NCBI RefSeq assembly: GCF_015070875.1
Contig: NZ_JADDIV010000001.1
Coordinates: forward strand, 403,144-467,143
Reading direction: 5' to 3'
Origin: Ramlibacter pallidus
GTDB taxonomy: Bacteria > Pseudomonadota > Gammaproteobacteria > Burkholderiales > Burkholderiaceae_C
DNA: 64,000 nt
The position numbers were made by a program, and so were the translations under genes. The notes under the pieces were generated by a model that worked only from the letters and a program-made list of their open reading frames with translations, was not told the origin of the DNA and searched no databases. Shown here in pieces: positions 40,781-48,873 of this stretch (its first letter is position 1; each line of letters begins with the position of its first letter).

Positions 40781-41461
40781 TCAGGCGGCCGGGACCCAGG
40801 GCAGCCGCAGGTCGATGCGCTCGCCCTCGCGCGACAGCTGCACGCCGTCGGCGGTCGCGAGCGCCTGCAGGTCGCCCCACGCCAGCTTGCGGTAGTTGGG
40901 CTCGCCCGCGAAGCCGCGTTCACCGCGGGAGGCCACCACGCGCACGGACACGCGCGCGAACGCGCCTTCGCTGGCGGCCGTGATCTCCAGGTCGGCCGGC
41001 GCCGCGGCATGGTCGGTCGCATGGACGATCGCGCCGCTGAGCGCCGCACGGATGCCCGAGCGCCGCACCACGCCTTCCAGCGGCGTGACCTCGTTGCGCA
41101 GGGCATAGCCCCGGAAGCCCAGGCTGGTCGCCAGCAGCCCGGCGCATTCGCGCACCGCCGACTCGACCGCGACCGTCACGGCGTCATCGGGTGCCAGCCA
41201 GCTCACGACGTCCAGGCTGGAGTTCAGCGCGGCCTTGGCGAAACCGTTGATCTTGCTGGCGCTGTCGTGGACGTGCGCGAGGTCGGGCTCGGGCGCGCGC
41301 AGGCGGCGCTCCATCACCTCGTAGATCATGCCGATCGGCTGCAGGTTCACGACCAGGTGGTGCCGCATCGACGGCGCCAGGCGGCGCAACAGTGCATAGC
41401 GGGCGGCCTCGGCCTCGGCGGAAGGAAAAGCAGCGCCCACGGGCGCGTTCGGGTCCGGCAT
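40781..41461 (-). CDS. Histidine-kinase-like protein (phosphotransfer-type helix plus degenerate ATPase domain), function unknown
   Basis: A 226-residue cytosolic protein. A helical part with LAPSMRHHLVVNLQPIGMIYEVMERRL looks like a dimerisation/phosphoacceptor helix with paired histidines. The second half (VESAVRECAGLLATSLGFRGYALRN to GERIDLRLPWVPA) resembles a Bergerat-type ATPase domain but lacks clear N, G1 and G2 boxes. It has no sensor or membrane segment and no adjacent response regulator. It could be a phosphotransferase or a pseudo-kinase. The start is taken at MPDPNAPVGAAF; an upstream alternative would add a poorly coding 31 residues. It converges on ligD with only 4 bp between the stops. 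Confidence 0.6.
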   Translation of the reverse strand: MPDPNAPVGAAFPSAEAEAARYALLRRLAPSMRHHLVVNLQPIGMIYEVMERRLRAPEPDLAHVHDSASKINGFAKAALNSSLDVVSWLAPDDAVTVAVESAVRECAGLLATSLGFRGYALRNEVTPLEGVVRRSGIRAALSGAIVHATDHAAAPADLEITAASEGAFARVSVRVVASRGERGFAGEPNYRKLAWGDLQALATADGVQLSREGERIDLRLPWVPAA

Positions 41462-41510
41462 CGGCCCAGCGTATTTCAGCGGTGCGGACCTGTCAACGCG
41501 AATCGCTGGC

Positions 41511-41780
41511 TCAACCGAGCCACTCGAGCCCGCGCCGGCGGTCGTGCCTGTCATTGAACGGCAACCGTTGCAGGAGCTGCGGCACTTCGCGGCCCGTCGC
41601 GGCCCGGGCCACCAGCAGCGTGCCGGCCAGCGAGGCCAGCACGCGGACCGCCGGCGAGGGGTGCCGCCGCGTCGCGAGCCACAGGCCCAGGCCGGCGGCC
41701 AGTGCGAACCAGTGTTCGCCCGGGAGGTTGGGACGTTCGGCGTCGAGGCGCTTGATCCTGTCGAGCAGGCCTTCGTTCAT
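41511..41780 (-). CDS. Small predicted membrane protein, unknown function
   Basis: An 89-residue protein with two hydrophobic segments (HWFALAAGLGLWLA at about 23-36 and VRVLASLAGTLLVARAA at about 45-61) between basic ends. It has the size and layout of small inner-membrane proteins of the DUF2892 kind, but I cannot assign it firmly. Its start overlaps the stop of the upstream 80-residue gene (ATGA), so they are co-translated. Confidence 0.6.
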   Translation of the reverse strand: MNEGLLDRIKRLDAERPNLPGEHWFALAAGLGLWLATRRHPSPAVRVLASLAGTLLVARAATGREVPQLLQRLPFNDRHDRRRGLEWLG

Positions 41781-42019
41781 GCGGTTCCTTGCGGTGTGAG
41801 TGCCACGCCCGTGCGCGCGATGCGCATCGAGCCGTCCGGCTGCGCGTCGACGAGCCGCCCGTCGTCCAGCCGGTACTCGGTGACGCCGGTGGATTCCCAG
41901 TGCTCGCCGTCGGCCAGCGACGCGTCCGGCGCCAGGCGTTCGTACGCGCGGACCTTGTAGGTCCCGCCATCCGATCCCTGCGCCAGGAATGAATCGAGAA
42001 GATGCAGCCGCAGCTCCAT
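41777..42019 (-). CDS. Small hypothetical protein
   Basis: An 80-residue soluble protein, MELRLHLLDSFLAQGSDGGTYKVRAYERL, with a beta-rich second half ending in RIARTGVALTPQGTA. The start is decided by a near-perfect ribosome site (AAGGAGGTG) five bases before the ATG at 42019. No recognised family. It heads a two-gene unit with the small membrane protein. Upstream lies a TTTGTACAAA palindrome that may be its regulatory site. Confidence 0.6.
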   Translation of the reverse strand: MELRLHLLDSFLAQGSDGGTYKVRAYERLAPDASLADGEHWESTGVTEYRLDDGRLVDAQPDGSMRIARTGVALTPQGTA

Positions 42020-42080
42020 GTTCACCTCCTTGATGCGATGCACGGATTGTCCCGCGCTCGCGCCGCGCGTGGCGGCCGCA

Positions 42081-42090
42081 TTTGTACAAA
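42081..42090. promoter_or_regulatory. TTTGTACAAA palindrome upstream of the small-gene pair
   Basis: On the minus strand the context is TTTGTAAGTTTGTACAAATG, an AT-rich island in GC-rich DNA about 60 bp upstream of the start at 42019. It could be an operator or promoter element. I could not fit a confident -35/-10 pair to it. Confidence 0.4.
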
Positions 42091-42120
42091 CTTACAAAGA
42101 GGGCCGCGCCGGCTGGCGCG

Positions 42121-44229
42121 TCAGAACGCGTAGGTGGCCGAGGCGCCGGCGATCCAGTGGCGGCCGGGCGCGGGTTCGAAGAAGCGCCCGTTGCCCTCGT
42201 TGACGATCACCGAGCCGGCGTAGGCACGGTCCAGCACGTTGTCGACCCGGATGAACTCGCGCAGGGTCCAGCGGTCCAGCTTCTGCTGCAGGCCGAGGCG
42301 CAGGTTCCAGAGGTTGGCCGCGGGCGCGAAGTCGGTGTTGGCGTCGTTCACCGCGATGCGGCCGACGTGGCGGAACTCCACCGCGGCCTCGAAGCCGGTG
42401 GGACGGTGCTTCCAGGCCAGTTCCGCGAAGGCGCTGGTCCGCGGGATGCCGGGGATGCGGCGTCCCGCCGGCACCGCGCCGAAACCGCTTGCATACGTCG
42501 CGTCGAGCCAGGTGGCCGCCACCAGGAGAGACCAGCCCGTGCCCCAACGTCCGGCGAGGCTGGCCTCGATGCCGCGCCGGCGGGTTTCACCCGCATTGCG
42601 GAAAGTGCTGCGCCCACCGGTGTTGCTGGCGACGACGATCTCGTCCTCGGTCCGTGCCTGGAACAGCGCGGCGTTGGCACGCCAGTCCGGCAGCGGCTGC
42701 GCCTTGACCCCGATCTCCCAGTGGCGGCTCGCGGCCGGCCGAAGGTCGAAGTTGAGGCCGGGCTGGTTGCCCGGACGGTAGGACAGCTCGTTGAAGGTCG
42801 GCGTCTCGAATCCCCTGCCCAGCGACGCATACAGGTTCAGGTCGTCGGTCGCATGGAACACCGCCCCGACCACGGGCGTGCTCGCCGAAAAGCGCGCCCC
42901 GCCGCTGTCGTCCGGGTTTCCGCCGGTCACGTAGCGGTCTTCGGAACGGAAGCGCACGGATGCGTGGCGCACGCCTCCCGTCAACGTGAACCGCTCCAGC
43001 GACCACTGCGCCTGCAGGTACTGGTCGAAACTGGAGACGCGGTTCTCCTCGTCGCGCCGCAGCGACCCTGCGACACCCAGGCGTGGGCCGATGAAGTTCT
43101 GGTAGCCGCGCCGGTGTTCGTCCAGCCTGTCGGCGGCCAGTCCGGCCGTGAGCACGAAGGGCATCCGCAGCCAGCGCGTGCGATGGGTCCACTGCGCGTC
43201 GACGCCGCCGAAGGTGCGATCGAGCGCGATGACGCCGCCGGCATGCGTGGCCGCGCCCTGGGGGCCGGGCGGGATCGCCTGGAACTGTTCGGTCGCGCGC
43301 CGGCCGCGCCATACCGTGACCTTGGCCGCGTTCGCATCGCTGAAGCGGTGCTCGAGCATCGCGCCGAGCTGCGCCTGCTCCATCGACTTGCGCGTGTCGT
43401 ACTGCAGGGCCACGGGGGTCGCCCGTCGCGGGTCGGCCTCGTACTCGGCGCGGGTGAGTCCCAGTGGATCCTGCGTGCCGGGCATGTCGACGGCGTTGGC
43501 GACCAGCGTGATCCGCGTGTCCGCGCCGGGGCGCCACCGCAGCTTGCCGTTGAAGCCGGTCCGGCGCGCGGCACCGTGCTCGCGCGAGCCGTCGGTGTCG
43601 AAGCGCACCGCATGCAGGTGGTAGTTCCAGTCGCCGCTGTCGCCGGCCACCCGCACGTTCTGGCGGCGCGTGCCGAAGCTCCCGGCCGCGACGCCGGCTT
43701 CGAGCTGCACGCCGGGCAGGCCGTCGGCCGTGAAGACGCTGATCACGCCGCCCGAGGAGTTGCCGTAGAGCGCCGAGAACGGGCCCCGCAGCACCTCGAT
43801 CCGGTCCGCCGTGCCGAGGTCGAAGTGCGAGACCTGGCCCTGGCCGTCCGGTGCCGTCGCCGGGATGCCGTCGGCGTACAGGCGCAACCCGCGCACGCCG
43901 AAGGTGGCGCGCGCACCGAAGCCGCGCACGGAGATCTGCAGGTCCTGCGCGTAGTTCTGGCGATGCAGCGCGAGCACGCCGGGCACCCGCGCCAGGGATT
44001 CGGACAGGTTGATGCCGAGCTGGCCGTTGCGAAGCGTCGCGCCGTCGACCACATCGACGGAAGCCGGCGTGTCGAACGACGCCTGCGGCACGCCCGGCAG
44101 GGGCGTGACCACGACCGGCCGCAAAGTGGGATCGCCGTCCGTGGCCTGGGCTGCGGCGGGAAGCGCAGCCAGCAGCGCCAGGGGAAGCAGTGCGAAGCGC
44201 CACGGCAGCTGTGGCAGGACGGTGTGCAT
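42121..44229 (-). CDS. TonB-dependent outer-membrane receptor
   Basis: A 702-residue protein with a signal peptide (MHTVLPQLPWRFALLPLALL, cleaved after AQA), a TonB-box-like stretch (LRPVVVTPLPG), a plug domain (ASVDVVDGATLRNGQLGINLSESLARVPGV; IEVLRGPFSALYGNSSGGVISVFT) and a 22-strand barrel ending in the outer-membrane signature WIAGASATYAF. It imports a ligand using TonB energy. Its place after the PQQ-type and ThuA genes, behind one operator, suggests a ligand linked to that periplasmic pathway rather than necessarily a siderophore. Two strong hairpins separate it from the PQQ gene. Confidence 0.9.
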   Translation of the reverse strand: MHTVLPQLPWRFALLPLALLAALPAAAQATDGDPTLRPVVVTPLPGVPQASFDTPASVDVVDGATLRNGQLGINLSESLARVPGVLALHRQNYAQDLQISVRGFGARATFGVRGLRLYADGIPATAPDGQGQVSHFDLGTADRIEVLRGPFSALYGNSSGGVISVFTADGLPGVQLEAGVAAGSFGTRRQNVRVAGDSGDWNYHLHAVRFDTDGSREHGAARRTGFNGKLRWRPGADTRITLVANAVDMPGTQDPLGLTRAEYEADPRRATPVALQYDTRKSMEQAQLGAMLEHRFSDANAAKVTVWRGRRATEQFQAIPPGPQGAATHAGGVIALDRTFGGVDAQWTHRTRWLRMPFVLTAGLAADRLDEHRRGYQNFIGPRLGVAGSLRRDEENRVSSFDQYLQAQWSLERFTLTGGVRHASVRFRSEDRYVTGGNPDDSGGARFSASTPVVGAVFHATDDLNLYASLGRGFETPTFNELSYRPGNQPGLNFDLRPAASRHWEIGVKAQPLPDWRANAALFQARTEDEIVVASNTGGRSTFRNAGETRRRGIEASLAGRWGTGWSLLVAATWLDATYASGFGAVPAGRRIPGIPRTSAFAELAWKHRPTGFEAAVEFRHVGRIAVNDANTDFAPAANLWNLRLGLQQKLDRWTLREFIRVDNVLDRAYAGSVIVNEGNGRFFEPAPGRHWIAGASATYAF

Positions 44230-44270
44230 CGGAGAGGAGGGGCCCACTGGCGGGCCAGGAGGAGATGCGG

Positions 44271-44343
44271 GCGGCGCCGGCCGGCAGGCCGGCGCCGCGA
44301 GACATGTGAAGGTCGATCCGGCCCACGGGAGACCCCGTGGGCC
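44271..44343 (-). other. Two strong hairpins between the PQQ-lipoprotein and TonB-receptor genes
   Basis: GCGGCGCCGGCC-GGCA-GGCCGGCGCCGC (44271-44298) is a perfect 12-bp stem. GGCCCACGGG-AGAC-CCCGTGGGCC (44320-44343... stem ends) adds a 10-bp stem. Neither is followed by T-runs in the gene direction. They may set relative expression by RNA processing, or act as partial terminators. Confidence 0.6.
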
Positions 44344-44348
44344 CGGGC

Positions 44349-46532
44349 TCAATACACCACGATCTTGCCGGTCGGCCGCGGGCTGTGGCAGTCGTTGAAG
44401 AAGTACTCGCCCGGCTGGTCGAACACGTGCGTCTGCGACTGCCCCGGCGCCAGGCTGAAGTTGAACCGGCCTTCGAAGAACTGCGTGGCGCACCGCGTGT
44501 TGGCGTTGTCCGCCGGATTGGTGAACGTCACCGTGGTGTTGACCGGCACGCGCATGTGCGTCGGCGTCATCGCGTTGACGGCCGTGGACTCGGTGGCGCC
44601 CGGGGCGTTGGCGGGGGTCTGCACGCGACCCAGGAACACCGTGTTCGGCGTCGGCAGCGCGCTGCCTTCCACCGCGGTTCCGGAGACCGGCCGCCGCACC
44701 TCCGGCGGCTTCGGCGTCGCCGCCTGGGCCACCTGCCCGCCGACCTTGAAGGCCCAGAGGTAGTCGCCGCGGGGCGCCGAATCGCCGTAAGGGATGCTCG
44801 TGCCCCCCGCATACACAGCCACGTACTGCTCGCCGTCGACCTCGTAGGTGATCGGGCTCGCGCTGATGGCCGCGCCGGTCTGGAAGCGCCACAGCTCGGT
44901 GCCGTCGTCCGCATCCAGCGCCAGCAGGTTGCCATCGGGCTGGCCGATGAAGAGCAGGCCCGAAGCGGTCGAGAGGATGCCGTTGCCGTGCGCCAGCGAA
45001 TACGGCATGTTCTTCTTCCACTTGACCAGGTTGGTGGCAGGGTCGACCGCCACCACCGCGCCCGTCATGTACTCGCCGGGCGGGCGCAGGCCGTTGCTCG
45101 ACTCGGTGAGCGAGTGCGCGGCCGCCACGTAGCCCATGCCGGTATACACCAACCCCGTCTTGGCGCTGTACGACATGTGGTTCCAGTTGGCGCCACCGCC
45201 GTGGCCGGGGATGGAAAGGATCGGGACGTCCCAGTGGGCGTCATACAGGCAGCCACGGACATAGTTCGGCACGGCACGGTGCGGCAACCCGGGGATCGCG
45301 GTGCCCAGCGGCTGGTCGACCACGCACGTTTCCGTCCAGGCACCCTGGCGCGGGAAAGGCTGGGTCGGCCAGCTGGCCTGCCGCGCATCCTGCTTGACCG
45401 GCAATTCGTCGATGCCCAGCGGCGCGCTCCCGTCCTTGCGGTCCAGGATGTAGAACATGCCGGTCTTGCTGCCGTAGATCACCACCTTGCGGTTGTCGCC
45501 GTTGATCTTGACGTCGGCCAGCACGGGCGACATCACGTTGTCCATGTCCCAGATGTCGTGGTGCACGGACTGGAAGTGCCACTTGTACTCGCCGGTCTTC
45601 AGGTCGAGCGCGACGATCGAGTTGGCGAAGAGGTTCTGCCCTGGCCGCGTGGAGCCGTTCTGCGAAGAGCCGCCGCGCACGTTGCCGAAGGTCCAGTACA
45701 TCAGGCCGAGTTCCGGATCGATGGCCGGATGGATCCACGGCGTCGCCCCGGTGCGGTCGGTTTCGGGCGCGCCGCCCCAGGTGTCGTAGCCCATCTCGCC
45801 CGCGCGCGGCACGCCCCAGAAAGAGGTCAGCACCTTGCCCGTGGTGGCGTCGGCGGAGAAGGCCGCGCCGCGGTTGCCGTCGTTCGTGCCGATGTACAGG
45901 CGCTTGTCGTGGTAGACCAGCGCCACCTTCTGGATCGTGCCGAGGTAGCTCGCGTCGGTGTTGCTGGTCGGGTACTGCTTGATGAAGACGGGCTGCCCGG
46001 TGTCCTTGTTCAGGGCCACCACTCGGTTGCCGCTGGCCACCGTGTAGACGAGACCGAGGTCCTTGGCGACGGCCACGCCGCGGCGCGTGATGTTGCCGTA
46101 GGGCGTGGTCCACTTCCACTTGGTCGCGCCGGTCTTGCCGTCGACGGCGATGACGTTGCCCTGCGCGGACTCGATGTAGATCACGCCGTCGACCACCACG
46201 GTGGTGCTCTGGTTGTTGCCGGTGTTGATGCCGCCTTCGATGCGGTTCAGCCAGGCGCCGCCCAGGCTGGCGACGTCGCCCTTGTCGATCTGCGCGAGGC
46301 GGGAGTAGTTCTGGTTGCCCAGGTTGCCGCCGACCTTCGGGAAGTCCTTGTCGCCGGCGGTGCAGCAGTCCGAGAGGTTCGCGGCAGGCGGGCCGGCGGG
46401 CGGCTCGGGTTGCGGCTGCGGAGCCGGGGCGGCGGCGGACGGCGAATCGCTGCCGCCGCAGCCGGCCACGAACAGCGGCGTCGCGACGACGCCGCAGGCG
46501 AGCAGCATGGCTGCCATTGCGTTGAGCTTCAT
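44349..46532 (-). CDS. PQQ-type beta-propeller lipoprotein (quinoprotein dehydrogenase family) with a C-terminal cupredoxin-like domain
   Basis: A 727-residue lipoprotein (lipobox FVAGC, C25). After a proline-rich linker and a C56-C57 pair comes an eight-bladed PQQ-dehydrogenase-like propeller, starting with the family signature NQNYSRLAQID and containing repeated blade motifs (VVALDLKTGEYKWHFQ, LLALDADDGTELWRFQTG, GDYLWAFKVGG). It lacks a CXXCH heme motif. From about residue 630 a cupredoxin-like domain follows (MRVPVNTTVTFTNPADN to GEYFFNDCHSPRPTGKIVV), but the first copper histidine and the methionine are not evident, so copper binding is doubtful. Oxidation of an alcohol, polyol or cyclic acid in the periplasm is inferred. 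It lies between the ThuA-domain and TonB genes. Confidence 0.82.
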   Translation of the reverse strand: MKLNAMAAMLLACGVVATPLFVAGCGGSDSPSAAAPAPQPQPEPPAGPPAANLSDCCTAGDKDFPKVGGNLGNQNYSRLAQIDKGDVASLGGAWLNRIEGGINTGNNQSTTVVVDGVIYIESAQGNVIAVDGKTGATKWKWTTPYGNITRRGVAVAKDLGLVYTVASGNRVVALNKDTGQPVFIKQYPTSNTDASYLGTIQKVALVYHDKRLYIGTNDGNRGAAFSADATTGKVLTSFWGVPRAGEMGYDTWGGAPETDRTGATPWIHPAIDPELGLMYWTFGNVRGGSSQNGSTRPGQNLFANSIVALDLKTGEYKWHFQSVHHDIWDMDNVMSPVLADVKINGDNRKVVIYGSKTGMFYILDRKDGSAPLGIDELPVKQDARQASWPTQPFPRQGAWTETCVVDQPLGTAIPGLPHRAVPNYVRGCLYDAHWDVPILSIPGHGGGANWNHMSYSAKTGLVYTGMGYVAAAHSLTESSNGLRPPGEYMTGAVVAVDPATNLVKWKKNMPYSLAHGNGILSTASGLLFIGQPDGNLLALDADDGTELWRFQTGAAISASPITYEVDGEQYVAVYAGGTSIPYGDSAPRGDYLWAFKVGGQVAQAATPKPPEVRRPVSGTAVEGSALPTPNTVFLGRVQTPANAPGATESTAVNAMTPTHMRVPVNTTVTFTNPADNANTRCATQFFEGRFNFSLAPGQSQTHVFDQPGEYFFNDCHSPRPTGKIVVY

Positions 46533-46563
46533 GGGAGGGTTCTCCGGTGTTCGGTGGCGGGCT

Positions 46564-47577
46564 TCACTGGGTGCAGAACGGCGTCAGTCCCATGGCGGAC
46601 TTGATGCCTTGCACGACGAACTTCTGGAACTCGATGGCGCCGACGCCGCCGAGGTCCGCGGTGAAGGAATGCGCGTTGTGGCCCAGCGTGGTGACCCACG
46701 AACGGCCGCCGTCGTAGTACTGGCACCAAGCGACAGGGTGGAAGTCGGCGTGGCCGGGGTGCGGCGCGCCGGTCAGCGGCTTCAGGGTGGAGGTGTCCAC
46801 CTTGGCGAGGAATTTCACCTTCGTGGGGAAGGGCTCGAGGTTGTACCACTCGTCCTGGAAGGAGAAGCGCACCGGCAGGCCCGCCGTCGACGGGTCCTGC
46901 GCGACGATCTCGACGTCGCCCGCGCGGTTCGGCCCGTGGTTGTAGAAGTTCGCGTTCCCCAGCAGGCCTTCGTAGTAGGGCCAGTTGTACTCGGCGCCGA
47001 AGGCGTTGTGCAGGGCCACGAAGCCGCCGCCGCGACGCATGTAATTGCGCAGCGCCGTGCGCGCCGCGTCCTGGCTGGTGGCCACGGCACCGTTCCACAG
47101 CGTGTCGCGATTGCTGCTGGCGAAGATCACCGCCTTGTAGTTGTTGATGCGGCTCGCCAGGATCGCGACGTCCTCGGTCCAGTCCGCAGTGATGCCCGCT
47201 TCCGTCATCATGCGCACCAGGCCGGCCTGCATGATGTTGTCCGGGTTCATGGGCGGGTTCAGGCCGGCCGCCATCGGCGTGCCGAGGTTCGCGTGGCGGG
47301 GACCGGCCGTGCGCGAGTAGATCAGCACGCGGTCCGGCGTGGTCGCGAACGCCCCCCAGTCGTGGTAGCACTTCGGATTGGTGCCGCGGCAGACGTTGTA
47401 GTAGGTGTCGAAGCTGTCGTCGTCTTCGACCGGCGGCGTCTGCTGCTGCGGCGGCGGGGGCTCGGGTGCCTGCGCGACGGGATCGCTGCCGCCGCCGCCG
47501 CAAGCGGCCAGCGCCAGTGCGATGGAAAGGGCGGAGAGGGATGCAAGCCGGAAGGCCAGGTCCTTGAGGGATTTCAA
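46564..47577 (-). CDS. ThuA-domain lipoprotein (trehalose-utilisation-like)
   Basis: A 337-residue lipoprotein with lipobox LAAC and a proline-rich linker, then a ThuA-like domain: RVLIYSRTAGPRHAN, GITADWTEDVAILASRINNYKAVIFASSNRDTLW, LRNYMRRGGGFVALHNAFGAEYNWPYYEGLLG and the C-terminal WVTTLGHNAHSF. ThuA domains have a class I amidotransferase-like fold and occur beside periplasmic sugar or polyol dehydrogenases; the exact activity is not known. No ATG fits; a TTG at 47577 with AAGGAG six bases upstream gives MKSLKDLAFRLASLSALSIA. It follows dctP and precedes the PQQ gene by 31 bp. Confidence 0.83.
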   Translation of the reverse strand: MKSLKDLAFRLASLSALSIALALAACGGGGSDPVAQAPEPPPPQQQTPPVEDDDSFDTYYNVCRGTNPKCYHDWGAFATTPDRVLIYSRTAGPRHANLGTPMAAGLNPPMNPDNIMQAGLVRMMTEAGITADWTEDVAILASRINNYKAVIFASSNRDTLWNGAVATSQDAARTALRNYMRRGGGFVALHNAFGAEYNWPYYEGLLGNANFYNHGPNRAGDVEIVAQDPSTAGLPVRFSFQDEWYNLEPFPTKVKFLAKVDTSTLKPLTGAPHPGHADFHPVAWCQYYDGGRSWVTTLGHNAHSFTADLGGVGAIEFQKFVVQGIKSAMGLTPFCTQ

Positions 47578-47622
47578 GAGAGTCTCCTTGTGTTGTTGGA
47601 CAGGAAGCGCAGGGACGGGAGT

Positions 47623-47652
47623 GCTGCTCCGCAGGGGCCGGGTCGGAGCAGC
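47623..47652 (-). other. Stem-loop between dctP and the ThuA-domain gene
   Basis: GCTGCTCCG (47623-47631) and CGGAGCAGC (47644-47652) form a 9-bp stem with a 12-base loop, and CCGGT/ACCGG follows. It sits in the 174-bp gap after dctP with no T-run. TRAP binding-protein genes often have such structures, raising their expression above downstream genes. Confidence 0.5.
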
Positions 47653-47751
47653 CGGTGGGGTCGACCGGCCGTGTCGCGGGTTTGCGCCATGCGGCGGCCC
47701 GGCCCGGCCCACGGGGGAACGGGGCGCCGGCGGCGCGGTGAGTGGACTCGC

Positions 47752-48750
47752 CTACTTGCGGATGCGGGCGAGCTCGTCGTTGTAGAGCTTGACGATGGCG
47801 GGGTCGTACTGGCCGGCGAACTTCTCCACCACCGGCGCGGCGATCTCGCGCATGCGGGCCTGCTGCTGCGGCGTGAGTTCGTTGAACTGCGCGCCCTTGG
47901 CCTGCAGCTCGCCGACGGCCTTGGCCGCGGCGGCGCGGCTGGCCTGGCGCTGGTAGGCGCGCGCTTCGTTGGCCGCCTCCGTCATCCACTTCTGCTCGGT
48001 GGGCGTCAGCTGGTCCCAGAACTTCTTGCTCACGAGCACGATGTTGGCCGCGTACACGTGGTTCGTGGCGCTGACGAACTTCTGCACCTCGTAGAACTTG
48101 TTCGACAGGATCACCGCGTACGGGTTCTCCTGGCCATCGACTGCCTTGGACTCCAGCGCGCCATACAGCTCGGCGAAGGGCATCGGCACGGGGTTGGCCT
48201 TGAAGGCCTTGAAGGTCTCGAGGAACACGGGGTTGGGGATCACGCGCACCTTCAGGCCCTGCAGGTCCTCGGGGCGCGTGATGGGCTGCCGGCTGTTGGT
48301 GACGTTGCGGAAGCCCAGGTCCCAGTAGCCCAGGGCCACGAGGCCTTTCTCGGGCAGCCGGGCGATCAGGGCCTGGCCGAGCGGGCCGTCGAGCAGCGCG
48401 TCGTCCTGCTCGAAGGAGCCGACCGAGAACGGGAAGTCGACGAGCCCGAACTCCTTGACGATGCCGGCGAGCGAAGTGGTGGCCGGCGCCGACATCTGCT
48501 GCACGCCGCCTTGCAGCGCCGACTGCTGCTGCATCTCGTTGCCCAGCTGGCTGGCGGGGAACTCCTGCACCTTCATCTTGCCGCCGCTCTTGGCCGAGAG
48601 GATCTCGGCGAAGCGCTTGACGCCGAGGCTGACGGGGTGGTCGGTGTTGTTCAGGTGGCCGAAGCGGAGGACGCGTTCCTGCTGCGCGAAGGCCGGGATC
48701 GCCAGGCCCAGGCACAGGCCGGCGGCGGCGAGGGTGCGAAGAAGTCTCAA
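47752..48750 (-). CDS. dctP: TRAP transporter substrate-binding protein, DctP family
   Basis: A 332-residue periplasmic receptor. A signal peptide (MRLLRTLAAAGLCLGLAIPA, cleaved after AFA) is followed by VLRFGHLNNTDHPVSLGVKRFAEIL and the conserved ligand-clamp region LQGLKVRVIPNPVFLETFKAFKANPVPMPFAELYGAL, containing the R that binds carboxylates in this family. The substrate is therefore probably an organic acid. The start is a TTG at 48750 with GGAGA six bases upstream; no ATG lies between the operator and the mature part. It is separated from its dctQM partners by an ELWxxDGT gene and has its own operator. Confidence 0.9.
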   Translation of the reverse strand: MRLLRTLAAAGLCLGLAIPAFAQQERVLRFGHLNNTDHPVSLGVKRFAEILSAKSGGKMKVQEFPASQLGNEMQQQSALQGGVQQMSAPATTSLAGIVKEFGLVDFPFSVGSFEQDDALLDGPLGQALIARLPEKGLVALGYWDLGFRNVTNSRQPITRPEDLQGLKVRVIPNPVFLETFKAFKANPVPMPFAELYGALESKAVDGQENPYAVILSNKFYEVQKFVSATNHVYAANIVLVSKKFWDQLTPTEQKWMTEAANEARAYQRQASRAAAAKAVGELQAKGAQFNELTPQQQARMREIAAPVVEKFAGQYDPAIVKLYNDELARIRK

Positions 48751-48803
48751 GGGTTGTCTCCAGGAAGGGCGGGGATCGGATCGCAGCAGATGGTAAGAAA
48801 TCT

Positions 48804-48834
48804 GGAAACTGTTTCCATAGTGGAAATCCCTTGC
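48804..48834 (-). promoter_or_regulatory. IclR-type operator copy A, before dctP
   Basis: A palindrome GGAAA-CTG-TTTCC (48804-48816) overlaps a second, TTTCCA-TAG-TGGAAA (48812-48826), followed by TCCCTTGC. Read on the minus strand, TTCCAC and GATTTC lie 17 bp apart around it, so it would cover the core promoter of dctP. It matches copy B at 52708-52738 in 28 of 31 positions. Confidence 0.7.
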
Positions 48835-48873
48835 CACTTTTCGCGTCCCTACGCTGCGTGGCGGGCTGGTTGC

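Noticed and set aside
44230..44348. Possible cobalamin riboswitch before the TonB receptor
   Set aside because: The gap holds two simple hairpins and no B12-box-like sequence.
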